Assembly: GCA_038749105.1 (NCBI GenBank)
Contig: JBCDIM010000023.1
Coordinates: forward strand, 1-53,811
DNA: 53,811 nt
From: JBCCOW01 sp038749105
GTDB taxonomy: Bacteria; Planctomycetota; Phycisphaerae; Phycisphaerales; Phycisphaeraceae
Reading direction: 5' to 3'
The position numbers and the translations under genes were made by a program. Shown one piece after another: positions 16,307 to 24,046 of this stretch (the first letter of the stretch is position 1; each line of letters starts with the position of its first letter). The notes beneath the pieces were generated by a model. It was given only the letters and a program-made list of their open reading frames with translations. It was not told the DNA's origin and made no database searches.

Positions 16307-17737
16307 TCAGTCGTCGCCGCGTCGGCCGCGGGCCTCGAGGCGCTCGAGCTTCTGGGTGATCAGGTCGAAGCTGGACGGGTTGAAGTGGGGCTTCTTGGGC
16401 GGGGCGTCGAAGTTGGCGAGGATCAGGTCTTCGTCTGCCAGGGCGTCGAGGGCGAACGGCACGCCGTGGCAGCTCATGCAGACCGACCGGACCATCTTTT
16501 CGTTGGGCCGGAGGTAGTCGTTCTGGTTGTGCTTGACGTAGACGCGGTCGTCGCCAGCAACGTCGGAGGGCACGCGGGGCAGGTGGCAGGTCGCGCAGCT
16601 CACGCCCGTGCCGGCGGCGGCCTTGCCGGTGATCTCGTCGAGCCAGAGCTCGTGGTGGGTGGAGTTGACGAAGTTGCGGGAGTGCTCGTCGTCGTGGCAC
16701 TCGAGGCAGGAGTTGGTGGCGGCGTGGAGGGTGTCGTAGGTGTGGGCGCCGTGGCAGGCGTTGCAGTTCATGAGCTTGCCGTGGGACGAGGCCTTCATCT
16801 CGAGGCGGGCGAGCTCGGGGCGCATCGGGTCGAGGCCCGCGTCGATACGCATGCCGTGGCGGGACTTGAGGAAGCCGTGGGCCTCGTCCTTGTGGCAGTC
16901 CTGGCAGGACTGGTAGTTGACCTGGTCGCGCCAGACGATCCTGCCGGTCTCTTCGTCTTCCTGGTTGTGGCAGTCGGTGCAGTTCACGCCGGCACGGGCG
17001 TGGGCCGTGGACTCCCACTCGGCGATCACGGAGTCGTCGAAGGTGCGGTTGCGGGGGGCGTCCATGTCGGCGCGGGTGAGGGCAACGACCGGTGTGCCGT
17101 AGTCGGCCTGCTCCGCGCGGTAGATCTCGCCGTAGTTGCGGAGCGGGCGGACCGCCTCGGCCTCGGGCTTGTGGTTCCGGTCGTGCATGTGCTTGGTCAG
17201 GAACGACTCGGAGAGCGCGCCGTTGTCGTGGAAGTTGTGGCAGCCGGCGGTGAGGCAGGTGGTGAACGCGAGCCCGGTGTGGGTCTCGCGGTTCTCGCCG
17301 ATGTCGGAGTGGCAGGCCATGCACATGCTTTCGGGCTCGCTGACGCCCATGGGCCGGGTGACTTCGGGGTCGTGCTCGACGTGGCAGGCGATGCAGAAGG
17401 CGCTCTTGACCATCGCGGAGCTGAAGTCCTGGTCGAAGGGCGCGAGCATCAGGGCGTCGGTGGACTTGGCGAACTTGGCGATCGGGTGGGAGTCGCCGAT
17501 GCGGTCGAGCTCTTCCTGGTGGCAGTCGATGCAGGCGGACTGCATGACCTCGCCGACGGTGCCGTCTTCGTTGGTGCCGTGGCAGGCGGTGCAGAGCAGC
17601 TCGATCTGGTAGTGGCCCGCGGTGGTCTCGCCGGGGAGGAACAGGGTCTGGTCCTCGCCCGTGAGCGCGAGGTAGAGGTACCCGGTCAGCCCGGCAACGA
17701 CGACCGCCCACGCGGCCCATCCGGCCCAGAAGCTCAT
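16307..17737 (-). CDS. Membrane-anchored 11-heme cytochrome c
   Basis: A 476-residue multiheme cytochrome. One N-terminal membrane helix (residues 4-26) anchors a periplasmic domain. Ten CXXCH sites start at C49, C69, C115, C139, C253, C278, C325, C344, C381 and C420. An eleventh heme site is CX4CH (CLTAGCH, 161-167), a rarer but known variant. There is no CXXCK site, so it is not a NrfA nitrite reductase by its active-site motif. A perfect AAGGAGG lies seven bases before the ATG. It starts 91 bp after the stop of the membrane flavoprotein, which is its most likely electron donor. Function is inferred as electron transfer; the terminal acceptor is unknown. Confidence 0.9.
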   Translation of the reverse strand: MSFWAGWAAWAVVVAGLTGYLYLALTGEDQTLFLPGETTAGHYQIELLCTACHGTNEDGTVGEVMQSACIDCHQEELDRIGDSHPIAKFAKSTDALMLAPFDQDFSSAMVKSAFCIACHVEHDPEVTRPMGVSEPESMCMACHSDIGENRETHTGLAFTTCLTAGCHNFHDNGALSESFLTKHMHDRNHKPEAEAVRPLRNYGEIYRAEQADYGTPVVALTRADMDAPRNRTFDDSVIAEWESTAHARAGVNCTDCHNQEDEETGRIVWRDQVNYQSCQDCHKDEAHGFLKSRHGMRIDAGLDPMRPELARLEMKASSHGKLMNCNACHGAHTYDTLHAATNSCLECHDDEHSRNFVNSTHHELWLDEITGKAAAGTGVSCATCHLPRVPSDVAGDDRVYVKHNQNDYLRPNEKMVRSVCMSCHGVPFALDALADEDLILANFDAPPKKPHFNPSSFDLITQKLERLEARGRRGDD

Positions 17738-17828
17738 CGCGCAGCCTCCTTGCCGGGCGGCGTGTGGGGGGTCCGGGTTGTGGCGGTCGTCTTCACGTCT
17801 TGGCGTTCACAGGTTCAGTGCAAGGGTG

Positions 17829-19994
17829 TCAGTACAGGTAGGCCACCGCGATGTGGAATCCCACGAGCACGGGCAGGGGCCAAAACAGGATCAAGTGGGC
17901 CCAGGTCAGGGCGGGGCGGAAGCGTCGGGCGCGGAGCGCCCAGGGCCCGTTGCCGCGGGCTTCGAGTGCGGCGCTCACGCCGGCGAGGGCGCCGACGAGG
18001 TTGAGCCCGAGGAACACGCACATCAGGACGAAGTTGAGGTTGTCGCCCATCCGCATGCCGGTGTGGACGATGAGCCCGACGAGGCAGAGCACGCCGATAG
18101 CGGTGTGGAAGGCGCGGTAGTACCCGAAGCTGCCGAGCTTCTTGAGCCACTTCACGCGTTTGCGGAGCGACAGCACCATGCCCAGCGTCGCGACGCCGAG
18201 CAGCGTGAAGCCGGTGATGATCTTCACGTCCTTCCCGAACCACCACTTCTCGAACTGGTACCAGCCGCCCTCGACGCTGAACAGCTCGGGGACCGGGATC
18301 GGCTTGACAAGGATGATCCCGATCGCGAGCAGGACCGCGAGGGTCGAGGTGATCAGGACGGTCCGGCTGCCGCGGATCCCGTGGATGAACCCCACGTCCT
18401 TGCCGCCGGTGAGCTCCTGGAGCAGCGGCATGCAGGAGCCGCAGACCGTGCCGGCCGCGGTCTTGTCCTGCAGAGCCTGGCAGGTCAGCGCCCCGGCATC
18501 GATCGCCTCGCTGAGCTGGCCGCGGGTCAGCTTCATGCAGTTGCAGACCAGGCGGTGCTGCGGCCATTGAGCCACGGGCAGCGCGACTTTCTGCGGGGCC
18601 CAGAGGTCGCCGGTCTTGACGAACCGGTCGATCATGCGGGTGCTGATGAAGGCGTTGGAGTCGACCGCCTCCTGGAGCTGGCTGATCTGGTCCCACTCGC
18701 CGAGGACGGTCGCGCCGACCAGCCGGTTGCCCTGGATCAGCAGGCTTCGGCGTGAGTCGGGGCGGTGTCGGGAGACGCTGCGGCACTCGGCCTCGTAGTC
18801 TCCGAAGACGCCGACGGTGACGCCCATGAGCTTGAGCCGGCAGGACATGTCGCCGCCCTCGAAGACGCGTTTGGTCTTGCCGGTGATCCGGTCGGCGAGG
18901 ACCTCGGCCATGGTGTAGCCCGGAGCAACGAGCCCGTAGACCAGGCCGCGGTGGCGGACGCACTCGCCGATGGCGTGGATGTCGGGGTCGGAGGTGGTGA
19001 GGGTGTCGTCGACGACGATGCCGTGGCTGCTGCCGGAGACCTCGAGGCCGGCGTCGGCGGCGAGCTCGTCGCGGGAGCGGATGCCGGTGGCGAAGATGAC
19101 CAGGTCGGCGCCGAGCGGGGCCTTGTTCTCCTCGAACTCGAGCCGCAGCGCCAGGGCTTCGCCCGCTTCGACCAGCGCGGGGTCGCGGGCGTGGATCGAG
19201 TGGATGCGGCGCATCAGCAGGACCTCGATGCCCAGGTCCTGGACCTCGTTCTTAAGGATGTTCGCGCTGGCGGCGTCGAGCTGCCGGGCCATGAGCCCGC
19301 CGCTGCGTTCGCAGACCACGGTCTCGACGCCCATCGCGTGGACGGCCCGCGCGGCTTCGAGCCCGAGCAGCCCGCCGCCGATGACCACCGCCCGCTTGGC
19401 GGACGCGGCCCGCTCCTGGATCGCGGCGACATCCTCGACGGTGCGGTAGACGAACACGCCCGGCAGGCCGTTGCCCTCGACCTCGGGGAGGTAGGCCCGC
19501 GAGCCGGTCGCGAGGACGAGGCGGTCGTAGGGGACGGTCCGGTCGGTGTCGGTCGTGACGTGTTTCTGCTCGCGGTCGATCGAGACGACGCGCTGGCCGA
19601 CGATGAGCTCGATGCCTGCGTCGCGGTACCAGGACGACTGGGCCAGCTCGAGGTCCCGGTGGTTCTTGTCGGTGAAGAGGTCGGTGAGGTTGACGCGGTC
19701 GTAGGCGGGTCGGGGCTCGTCGCCGATGACGGTGATGCCGAGCTTGGCGTCGGGGTCGCGCTCGGCGAGGCTCTTGGCGAACCAGTAGCCGACCATGCCG
19801 CCGCCGACGACGACGATGCGCTGATCGACCTCGGCGGTCGCGCGGCTGCCGCGGGTCTTGGGCGTTTCGGGGACCGGCTGCGGATCGGGGTCGGCGGCCG
19901 GATCGCTAGCGGGCGACGGGCCGGAGTCTTCGAGCACCGCGGTCGTCGAGACGTCGTTGGGGCTGGGATCGGGTTCGTAAGACTGCTTATCCAT
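17829..19994 (-). CDS. NirB-type FAD/NAD(P)H + [2Fe-2S] + diheme-b membrane fusion oxidoreductase
   Basis: A 721-residue fusion. After a Pro/Asp-rich leader (1-50) there is an FAD/NAD(P)H pyridine-nucleotide-disulfide reductase module: FAD motif VVVGGGMVGY (61-70), LATGSRAYLP, NAD motif VVIGGGLLGLEAA (203-215) and IGECVRHRGLVYGL, as in the N-terminal part of NirB. A BFD-type [2Fe-2S] domain follows (C484, C486, C518, C521). The C-terminus has five membrane helices; helix 3 has H630/H644 and helix 5 has H700/H714, two HX13H pairs as in diheme cytochromes b and ferric reductases. Positive loops (RKRVKWLKK, RARRFR) put the flavin module in the cytoplasm. The siroheme nitrite reductase domain of NirB is absent. 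It likely passes NAD(P)H electrons across the membrane to the adjacent 11-heme cytochrome. Confidence 0.9.
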   Translation of the reverse strand: MDKQSYEPDPSPNDVSTTAVLEDSGPSPASDPAADPDPQPVPETPKTRGSRATAEVDQRIVVVGGGMVGYWFAKSLAERDPDAKLGITVIGDEPRPAYDRVNLTDLFTDKNHRDLELAQSSWYRDAGIELIVGQRVVSIDREQKHVTTDTDRTVPYDRLVLATGSRAYLPEVEGNGLPGVFVYRTVEDVAAIQERAASAKRAVVIGGGLLGLEAARAVHAMGVETVVCERSGGLMARQLDAASANILKNEVQDLGIEVLLMRRIHSIHARDPALVEAGEALALRLEFEENKAPLGADLVIFATGIRSRDELAADAGLEVSGSSHGIVVDDTLTTSDPDIHAIGECVRHRGLVYGLVAPGYTMAEVLADRITGKTKRVFEGGDMSCRLKLMGVTVGVFGDYEAECRSVSRHRPDSRRSLLIQGNRLVGATVLGEWDQISQLQEAVDSNAFISTRMIDRFVKTGDLWAPQKVALPVAQWPQHRLVCNCMKLTRGQLSEAIDAGALTCQALQDKTAAGTVCGSCMPLLQELTGGKDVGFIHGIRGSRTVLITSTLAVLLAIGIILVKPIPVPELFSVEGGWYQFEKWWFGKDVKIITGFTLLGVATLGMVLSLRKRVKWLKKLGSFGYYRAFHTAIGVLCLVGLIVHTGMRMGDNLNFVLMCVFLGLNLVGALAGVSAALEARGNGPWALRARRFRPALTWAHLILFWPLPVLVGFHIAVAYLY

Positions 19995-20053
19995 CCAATA
20001 CTGCTTGTGGAGCGGTCGCGGGTAGGTGGGGGGTAGTTGGGACTTGCGTCGGG

Positions 20054-21517
20054 CTAGGCGGCGGTCAGCGCCTCGGCGGGTTGACGGGCGGAGGGCTTGG
20101 TGGTGGGGGCGTCTTGGGGTTCGGTGTTCACGGTGGGGGTGACCCGGGTCGGGGTGGCGGGCAGGTCCTGGAGGTCAAAGAGCCGACGCAGGGCCGCGGC
20201 GTAGAAGCCCATGGAGGCTTCGGGCGGGGCCGAGTGGGTCTGAGCCTCACGCGAGATCGGGTCTTGGGGGCCTTGGCCGCGACGCGGGGCGTTCATCTGG
20301 CTCAGCGGGGTGTGCAGCAGCTTGTTGATCAGCCGGTGGGTGTGCTCGTCGAGCAGCGACTCGATGCGGTCGTACTGCTGGGTCTCGTGGAGGTGCCGCA
20401 TCCGGCGGACCGTGCGGTCGCGCTCGTGGTCGGCGATGCCCTGGAGCTTGCCCCGCAGCTGACGGACCAGCACGCCGAGGTCCTGGTGCTGGGCGGCCCC
20501 GATGCAGCGGTCGGCCGCGGCCCGGACCAGGGCTTCGCAGTGCTCGATCTTGTCCCGGTTCTCGGGGGCCTCCGCCATCGCGGCGTTGAGGTCGTCGAGG
20601 TTGAACAGGTAGACGTTGGGCAGCGCCCCGACCTCGGGCTCGACGTCGCGGGGTACGGCCAGGTCGATCAGGAACAGCGGGCGGTTGCGCCGCTTCTTCA
20701 CCAGGCTGCGGAAGCGGTCGGCGGTGATCACCGGGGTCTGTGCAGAGGTGCCGGTGAGGACGATGTCGGCTTCGACCAGCACTTCGTCGAGGTCTTCCCA
20801 GGGGCGGGCACCGCCGCCGGCATGGTGCAGGTTCAGCTCATCGGCGAGCCGGGCCCCGGCTTCGGGGGTGCGGTTGACGACCCAGGTCTTGCCCGGCTTG
20901 GCCTCCTGCATGCGCTGCAACGCGGAGCGGGTGACATCGCCGGCCCCGAGCCCGACGACCGTCTTGTCGTCCAGCGACTCGAAGAGGTTCCCGGCGAACG
21001 AGACGGCGATGGTGCTCACCGACTGCCGGAGGGTGTCGGCCCCGCTGAGCCGGTGGGCCTGGCGGGCGTCCTTCAGGGCGGACTGGAACACGCGGTGCAG
21101 CGCCGGCCCGGCGGTCCCGGCGGCGCGGGCGGCGTCGTAGGCGCGGCGGACCTGCCCCAGCACCTGCGATTCGCCCACCGCCATCGCGTCCAGACCCGCG
21201 GTCACCCGGAACAGGTGGTGCACCGCGGGGTGCTGCTCCCGGTGGATCGAGATCGCGGTCAGCTCGGCGAGGTCCGCCCCGGTCTGCTCGGCAAGGAACG
21301 CCCGCATCGCGTCCACGCTCGGCTCGGCGTGGGTCGGGCGGGCGACATACAGCTCGGTGCGGTTGCAGGTCGAGAGCAGCACACACTCGGCCGACTCGGG
21401 GAACTGCCGACGGAAGGCGGCGAGCACCTCGGGCAGCCGGTCCTTGCCGATGGCGAGTGACTCACGGAGGGAGAGCGACGCGGTGCGGTAGTTCACGCCG
21501 AGCAACAAGACACGCAT
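20054..21517 (-). CDS. hemA: Glutamyl-tRNA reductase
   Basis: A 487-residue HemA, the first committed enzyme of C5-pathway heme synthesis, reducing glutamyl-tRNA to glutamate-1-semialdehyde with NADPH. Clear motifs: LLGVNYRTASLSLRES at the N-terminus, LLSTCNRTELY with catalytic Cys51, AVGESQVLGQVRRAYDAA, and the NADPH-binding GLGAGDVTRSAL. It is longer than the usual 410-430 residues because of a Pro/Thr/Ala-rich C-terminal extension. The ATG has GGGAGGGG nine bases upstream. It is the first gene of a minus-strand series that ends with cytochrome c synthase, so heme supply and heme use are encoded together. A terminator-like hairpin stands 105 bp upstream of the start. Confidence 0.95.
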   Translation of the reverse strand: MRVLLLGVNYRTASLSLRESLAIGKDRLPEVLAAFRRQFPESAECVLLSTCNRTELYVARPTHAEPSVDAMRAFLAEQTGADLAELTAISIHREQHPAVHHLFRVTAGLDAMAVGESQVLGQVRRAYDAARAAGTAGPALHRVFQSALKDARQAHRLSGADTLRQSVSTIAVSFAGNLFESLDDKTVVGLGAGDVTRSALQRMQEAKPGKTWVVNRTPEAGARLADELNLHHAGGGARPWEDLDEVLVEADIVLTGTSAQTPVITADRFRSLVKKRRNRPLFLIDLAVPRDVEPEVGALPNVYLFNLDDLNAAMAEAPENRDKIEHCEALVRAAADRCIGAAQHQDLGVLVRQLRGKLQGIADHERDRTVRRMRHLHETQQYDRIESLLDEHTHRLINKLLHTPLSQMNAPRRGQGPQDPISREAQTHSAPPEASMGFYAAALRRLFDLQDLPATPTRVTPTVNTEPQDAPTTKPSARQPAEALTAA

Positions 21518-21621
21518 CAGTGGAATCCCCTCCCGTCGCGGCGGGAGTCCGCCCAGGGCTCGGTGGCGTTTTGCCGCCGGCCGGAACGGCCTCGCACTAC
21601 GAAAAGTTTTGGGTACTGCAT

Positions 21622-21662
21622 AAAAAAACCCAGCCGAGCCCTGGAAGGGGCTGTGAGCTGGG
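21622..21662 (-). terminator. Intrinsic terminator upstream of hemA (possible attenuator)
   Basis: Reading the minus strand, a two-part stem (CCCAGC with GCTGGG, then AGCCC with GGGCT, loop CTTCCA) is followed directly by seven T. It lies in the hemA leader, so it either ends a short RNA or transcript from upstream or attenuates hemA. A smaller GGAC-GTCC hairpin just before it shares two C bases with the terminator stem, so the two may be alternatives. Confidence 0.75.
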
Positions 21663-21700
21663 ACCTCATCGTCCGCAAATTACGGGGTGACCCCTAGCAC

Positions 21701-21720
21701 ATGGCAAAAATCAAGCCACT
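21701..21720 (-). promoter_or_regulatory. Sigma-54-like -24/-12 element upstream of hemA
   Basis: On the minus strand TGGCTTGATTTTTGCC has the GG and GC dinucleotides separated by exactly ten bases, as in -24/-12 promoters (consensus TGGCAC-N5-TTGC). A start about 12 bases downstream would give an RNA of roughly 70 nt ending at the terminator at 21622-21662. The match at the ACG positions is poor, and no activator site was identified. Confidence 0.3.
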
Positions 21721-22056
21721 CTTTAGAAGCGGTAAAAAAAAACCGGCGTGTGCTTCATTGAGCCTGTGAATGCCAGGGTTTTCGTGATTTGAGCGCCAAT
21801 CGCTTGCGAGCCAAGGCCGCGCGCATAATCCGAGCAGAAGAAATTACCCGCCTTTCGACTGGGCAGAAGTGGCGTGTATTGAGCTTCATTCTCAGATGCT
21901 GGGCCGTGGAATGGCGCTTCCTTGCCCCACCACACGGCAGGCATCGGGCCTGTCGGTGCGATCGCATTTCTCAGCGGCCAACGCGATCACCGGGCCGCCG
22001 CGGCGCTGAGCCGTTCGGATCGCTTGGCGTACTGCTTGTCCTTGCGGGCCGGTGCG
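21721..22056. other. Gene-free stretch between the conserved hypothetical and the hemA leader
   Basis: About 335 bp with no convincing gene. Short open frames on both strands have no start signals and no recognisable motifs. The part from 21720 to 21860 is more AT-rich than the surroundings and contains a nine-A run flanked by GGT and ACC. I see no tRNA, known riboswitch or transposase. It may be degenerate DNA or the leader of an unrecognised small RNA. Confidence 0.4.
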
Positions 22057-22545
22057 CTAGCCCGGATGAGACGCACACCACTGGAAGAGGGTTGCCCACT
22101 CTTGGCGTTGGAGCGTGACCAGCTCGGCGTGCGTGGCCCCGCCGTCGTCTGCTGCGACACGATCGACAAAGGCGAACGGGTCGAAGCCCGGCGTATCGGG
22201 GACGGCCTGGATTGCGGGGTGGTCGCCGGCCTGGCGGTACCAGTATTTGCTGTTGCTGAAGTCGCCCTCGCGGCGGTGCATGATCGCGTGCCAATACGAC
22301 CCGGTCGGATCGGGCATGGCCTGCGAGATGTCGTGCGATGCGTCGAGCGCGTCGGCGTAGAGCCAGAGCCCGGCCCGCAGGCCTGGGTAGTCCGCGAGGG
22401 TCGGATCGCTCACGGCGTGCTTGACCGCCTCCAACACCGGTGCCGAGGCATCGCCCGACGGCACGAGCTCGGGCATGGCCTGTTCGAGGGGCAGGGCATC
22501 GAAGACCGGGGCGGTGGCGTGGGCGATGGCGTCGGGCAGTTGCAT
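22057..22545 (-). CDS. Conserved hypothetical protein (SYWHAIMHRREGD motif)
   Basis: A 162-residue soluble protein with no signal peptide. The central segment SYWHAIMHRREGDFSNSKYW is rich in aromatic, histidine and acidic residues and is followed by YRQAGDHPAIQ and FVDRVAADDGG. I recognise this as a recurring uncharacterised bacterial protein type but know no activity. The His/Arg/Asp cluster could bind metal or phosphate; that is speculation. It is divergent from cysC, with an 83-bp gap that must hold both promoters and that contains a G-rich run. The start is an ATG with no visible Shine-Dalgarno site. Confidence 0.75.
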   Translation of the reverse strand: MQLPDAIAHATAPVFDALPLEQAMPELVPSGDASAPVLEAVKHAVSDPTLADYPGLRAGLWLYADALDASHDISQAMPDPTGSYWHAIMHRREGDFSNSKYWYRQAGDHPAIQAVPDTPGFDPFAFVDRVAADDGGATHAELVTLQRQEWATLFQWCASHPG

Positions 22546-22603
22546 GGGGGGATCGTACTGCGGGCTGGGTCAGGGATGGGATTGCGTTGGCGGTGGTGGC
22601 GGC

Positions 22604-22628
22604 GGGTGGGGTGGGGTAGGCTGCGGGG
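22604..22628 (+). other. G-quadruplex-type run abutting the cysC start
   Basis: Four G-runs (3, 4, 4 and 4 G) with loops of 1, 1 and 8 bases end directly at the ATG of cysC. This fits a G-quadruplex pattern and would lie in the 5' leader of the cysC mRNA, where it could hinder or modulate ribosome access. Formation is untested. Confidence 0.35.
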
Positions 22629-23270
22629 ATGAACGAAAAGAGCGAGTCGGGCGGGCCGGATGGGGTGTCCTCGAATGTGGTGTGGCACGGCGGGTCGATC
22701 GACGCGGCGGCTCGGGCCGAGCGTCTGGGCCAGAAGGGCGCGACGCTGTGGTTCACGGGGCTGTCGGGCAGCGGCAAGTCGACGGTGGCGGTGGCGGCCG
22801 AGGCCGAGCTGTTCAGGCAGGGGCGGGTGGCGTACCGGCTGGACGGAGACAACGTGCGGCACGGGCTGTGCGGCGACCTGGGCTTCAGCGAAGCGGACCG
22901 GTCGGAGAACCTCCGGCGGGTCGCACACGTCGCGGCGCTGATGGCTGACGCGGGGCTGATCGTGCTCTGCAGTTTCGTCTCGCCGTTCCGGGACGGGCGT
23001 GCAGCGGTGGCGGAGGTGCACGCGTCGGCGGGCGTGGACTTTTATGAGGTATTCGTGGATGTGCCGCTGGACGTCGCCGAGTCGCGCGACCCCAAGGGGC
23101 TTTACGAGAAGGCGCGGGCGGGCCAGATCAAGGACTTCACGGGGATCCACCAGGCGTTTGAGGCGCCGGCGTCGCCGGCGTTGCGTCTGCCGACGCACGA
23201 GCTGGCGGTGGAGCAGAGCGTAGAGCGGGTGGTGGGGCTGCTGCGGGAGCGGGGCGTGGTGTCGGGCTGA
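22629..23270 (+). CDS. cysC: Adenylylsulfate (APS) kinase
   Basis: A 213-residue kinase that phosphorylates APS to PAPS in sulfate activation. The Walker A loop GLSGSGKST is at 44-52, followed by YRLDGDNVRHGLCGDLGFS and RSENLRRVAHVAALMADAG, the APS-binding segments, then CSFVSPFRDGR, DVPLDVAESRDPKGLYEKAR and IKDFTGI. It is a complete stand-alone CysC without a fused sulfurylase. No other sulfate assimilation genes are in the window. In planctomycetes PAPS could feed either assimilation or glycan sulfation. A strong bidirectional terminator follows. The ATG comes right after a G-rich run with no ordinary Shine-Dalgarno spacing. Confidence 0.95.
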   Translation: MNEKSESGGPDGVSSNVVWHGGSIDAAARAERLGQKGATLWFTGLSGSGKSTVAVAAEAELFRQGRVAYRLDGDNVRHGLCGDLGFSEADRSENLRRVAHVAALMADAGLIVLCSFVSPFRDGRAAVAEVHASAGVDFYEVFVDVPLDVAESRDPKGLYEKARAGQIKDFTGIHQAFEAPASPALRLPTHELAVEQSVERVVGLLRERGVVSG

Positions 23271-23293
23271 GCGGAGAGTGGATACCGCGCATG

Positions 23294-23329
23294 AAAAAGC
23301 CCGCCGGTGGAGTGGCGGGCCTTTTCTTT
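23294..23329. terminator. Bidirectional intrinsic terminator after cysC
   Basis: Stem GCCCGCC (23299-23305) pairs with GGCGGGC (23314-23320) around an eight-base loop. It is preceded by AAAAA and followed by CTTTTCTTT, so it can end both cysC on the plus strand and the PEP-CTERM gene on the minus strand. Confidence 0.9.
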
Positions 23330-23349
23330 GGATGGGGGGGTTTTAGGGC

Positions 23350-24006
23350 TTAACCGCGGCGACGACGGAGCATCAGGGCCGGGGCGGCGAGGCCGAACAG
23401 CACGAGCGAGGTGGGCTCGGGGACGGCGAGGGTGATGCTGAACGGGTCAGAGGTGGTGAAGCCCGAACTGCTGAGCCGAAACTGACCGGTGGTTGAGCCG
23501 GTGAGCCCGGGGACGGGGCCTTCGAAGGTGAAGAAGAGGTGGGCGTCGGGGAGGCTTCCTGGGGCGAAGAGCTGGAAGCTCTCACCGTCTTCGTCGATTA
23601 CGACGGCACCGTTGTCAACTCGGAAGTCGCCGGGCACATCGAAGCCAACCAGGGTGATGGCGTCGTTGGCGAGGTCCCACTCGGTACTGCCGGCGGGGAG
23701 TTCGCCATCGTCGATCAGGTCGTTGATCTCCTCCTGGTCAGGGATTTCGAAGCCGATGTCGAAGGGGGCTTCTTCAAATTGGTCGTTGGTGAGGCCACCA
23801 CGGCCCTCGTCTTCGGTGACGATGATCGTGCCGTCACTGCCCTCGAAGGCGGTGACGATTTTTCCGGCGTTGACCGCGATGACAACGTGCGGCGACTCGT
23901 CACCACCACCGGCCAGCGCCGGTGCGGCGGTTGTGGCGGCGAAAAGGAAGCCGCTCGCGGTGCATACCGCGGACATGCGAGGGAACAGGATTGAGTTGGC
24001 AAACAA
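23350..24006 (-). CDS. PEP-CTERM sorting-domain protein
   Basis: A 218-residue secreted protein. An N-terminal signal peptide (SAVCTASGFLFAATTAAPALA) leads into an acidic beta-rich domain with FEIPDQEEINDLIDDGELP and FVDVPGDF-like strands. The C-terminus is LAVPEPTSLVLFGLAAPALM followed by RRRRG, a PEP-CTERM signal that is usually processed by an exosortase. No exosortase or rhombosortase gene is in the window. The body resembles no enzyme I know. It is about 40 bp downstream of a pseudopilin gene on the same strand; both are envelope proteins. The start used gives a rather long n-region (MFANSILFPRM), so the second methionine is also possible. Confidence 0.85.
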   Translation of the reverse strand: MFANSILFPRMSAVCTASGFLFAATTAAPALAGGGDESPHVVIAVNAGKIVTAFEGSDGTIIVTEDEGRGGLTNDQFEEAPFDIGFEIPDQEEINDLIDDGELPAGSTEWDLANDAITLVGFDVPGDFRVDNGAVVIDEDGESFQLFAPGSLPDAHLFFTFEGPVPGLTGSTTGQFRLSSSGFTTSDPFSITLAVPEPTSLVLFGLAAPALMLRRRRG

Positions 24007-24046
24007 GGTATTTCTCCGGGTAAGGGATCAATGGACTGCCGGCGTG

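Noticed and set aside
16307..17737. Assignment as NrfA nitrite reductase
   Set aside because: No CXXCK catalytic heme site and too many hemes (11 versus 5).
16022..18004. A 660-residue plus-strand frame opposite the multiheme cytochrome
   Set aside because: Composition is a Val/Gly/Ala/Asp repeat pattern typical of antisense shadows; the minus strand has eleven heme motifs.
17829..19994. Assignment as assimilatory nitrite reductase NirB
   Set aside because: The siroheme/[4Fe-4S] domain is missing; the C-terminus is membrane helices with paired histidines instead.
21723..21944. A 73-residue minus-strand frame upstream of the hemA leader
   Set aside because: No start signal, no motif, and its composition changes between frames; more likely non-coding.
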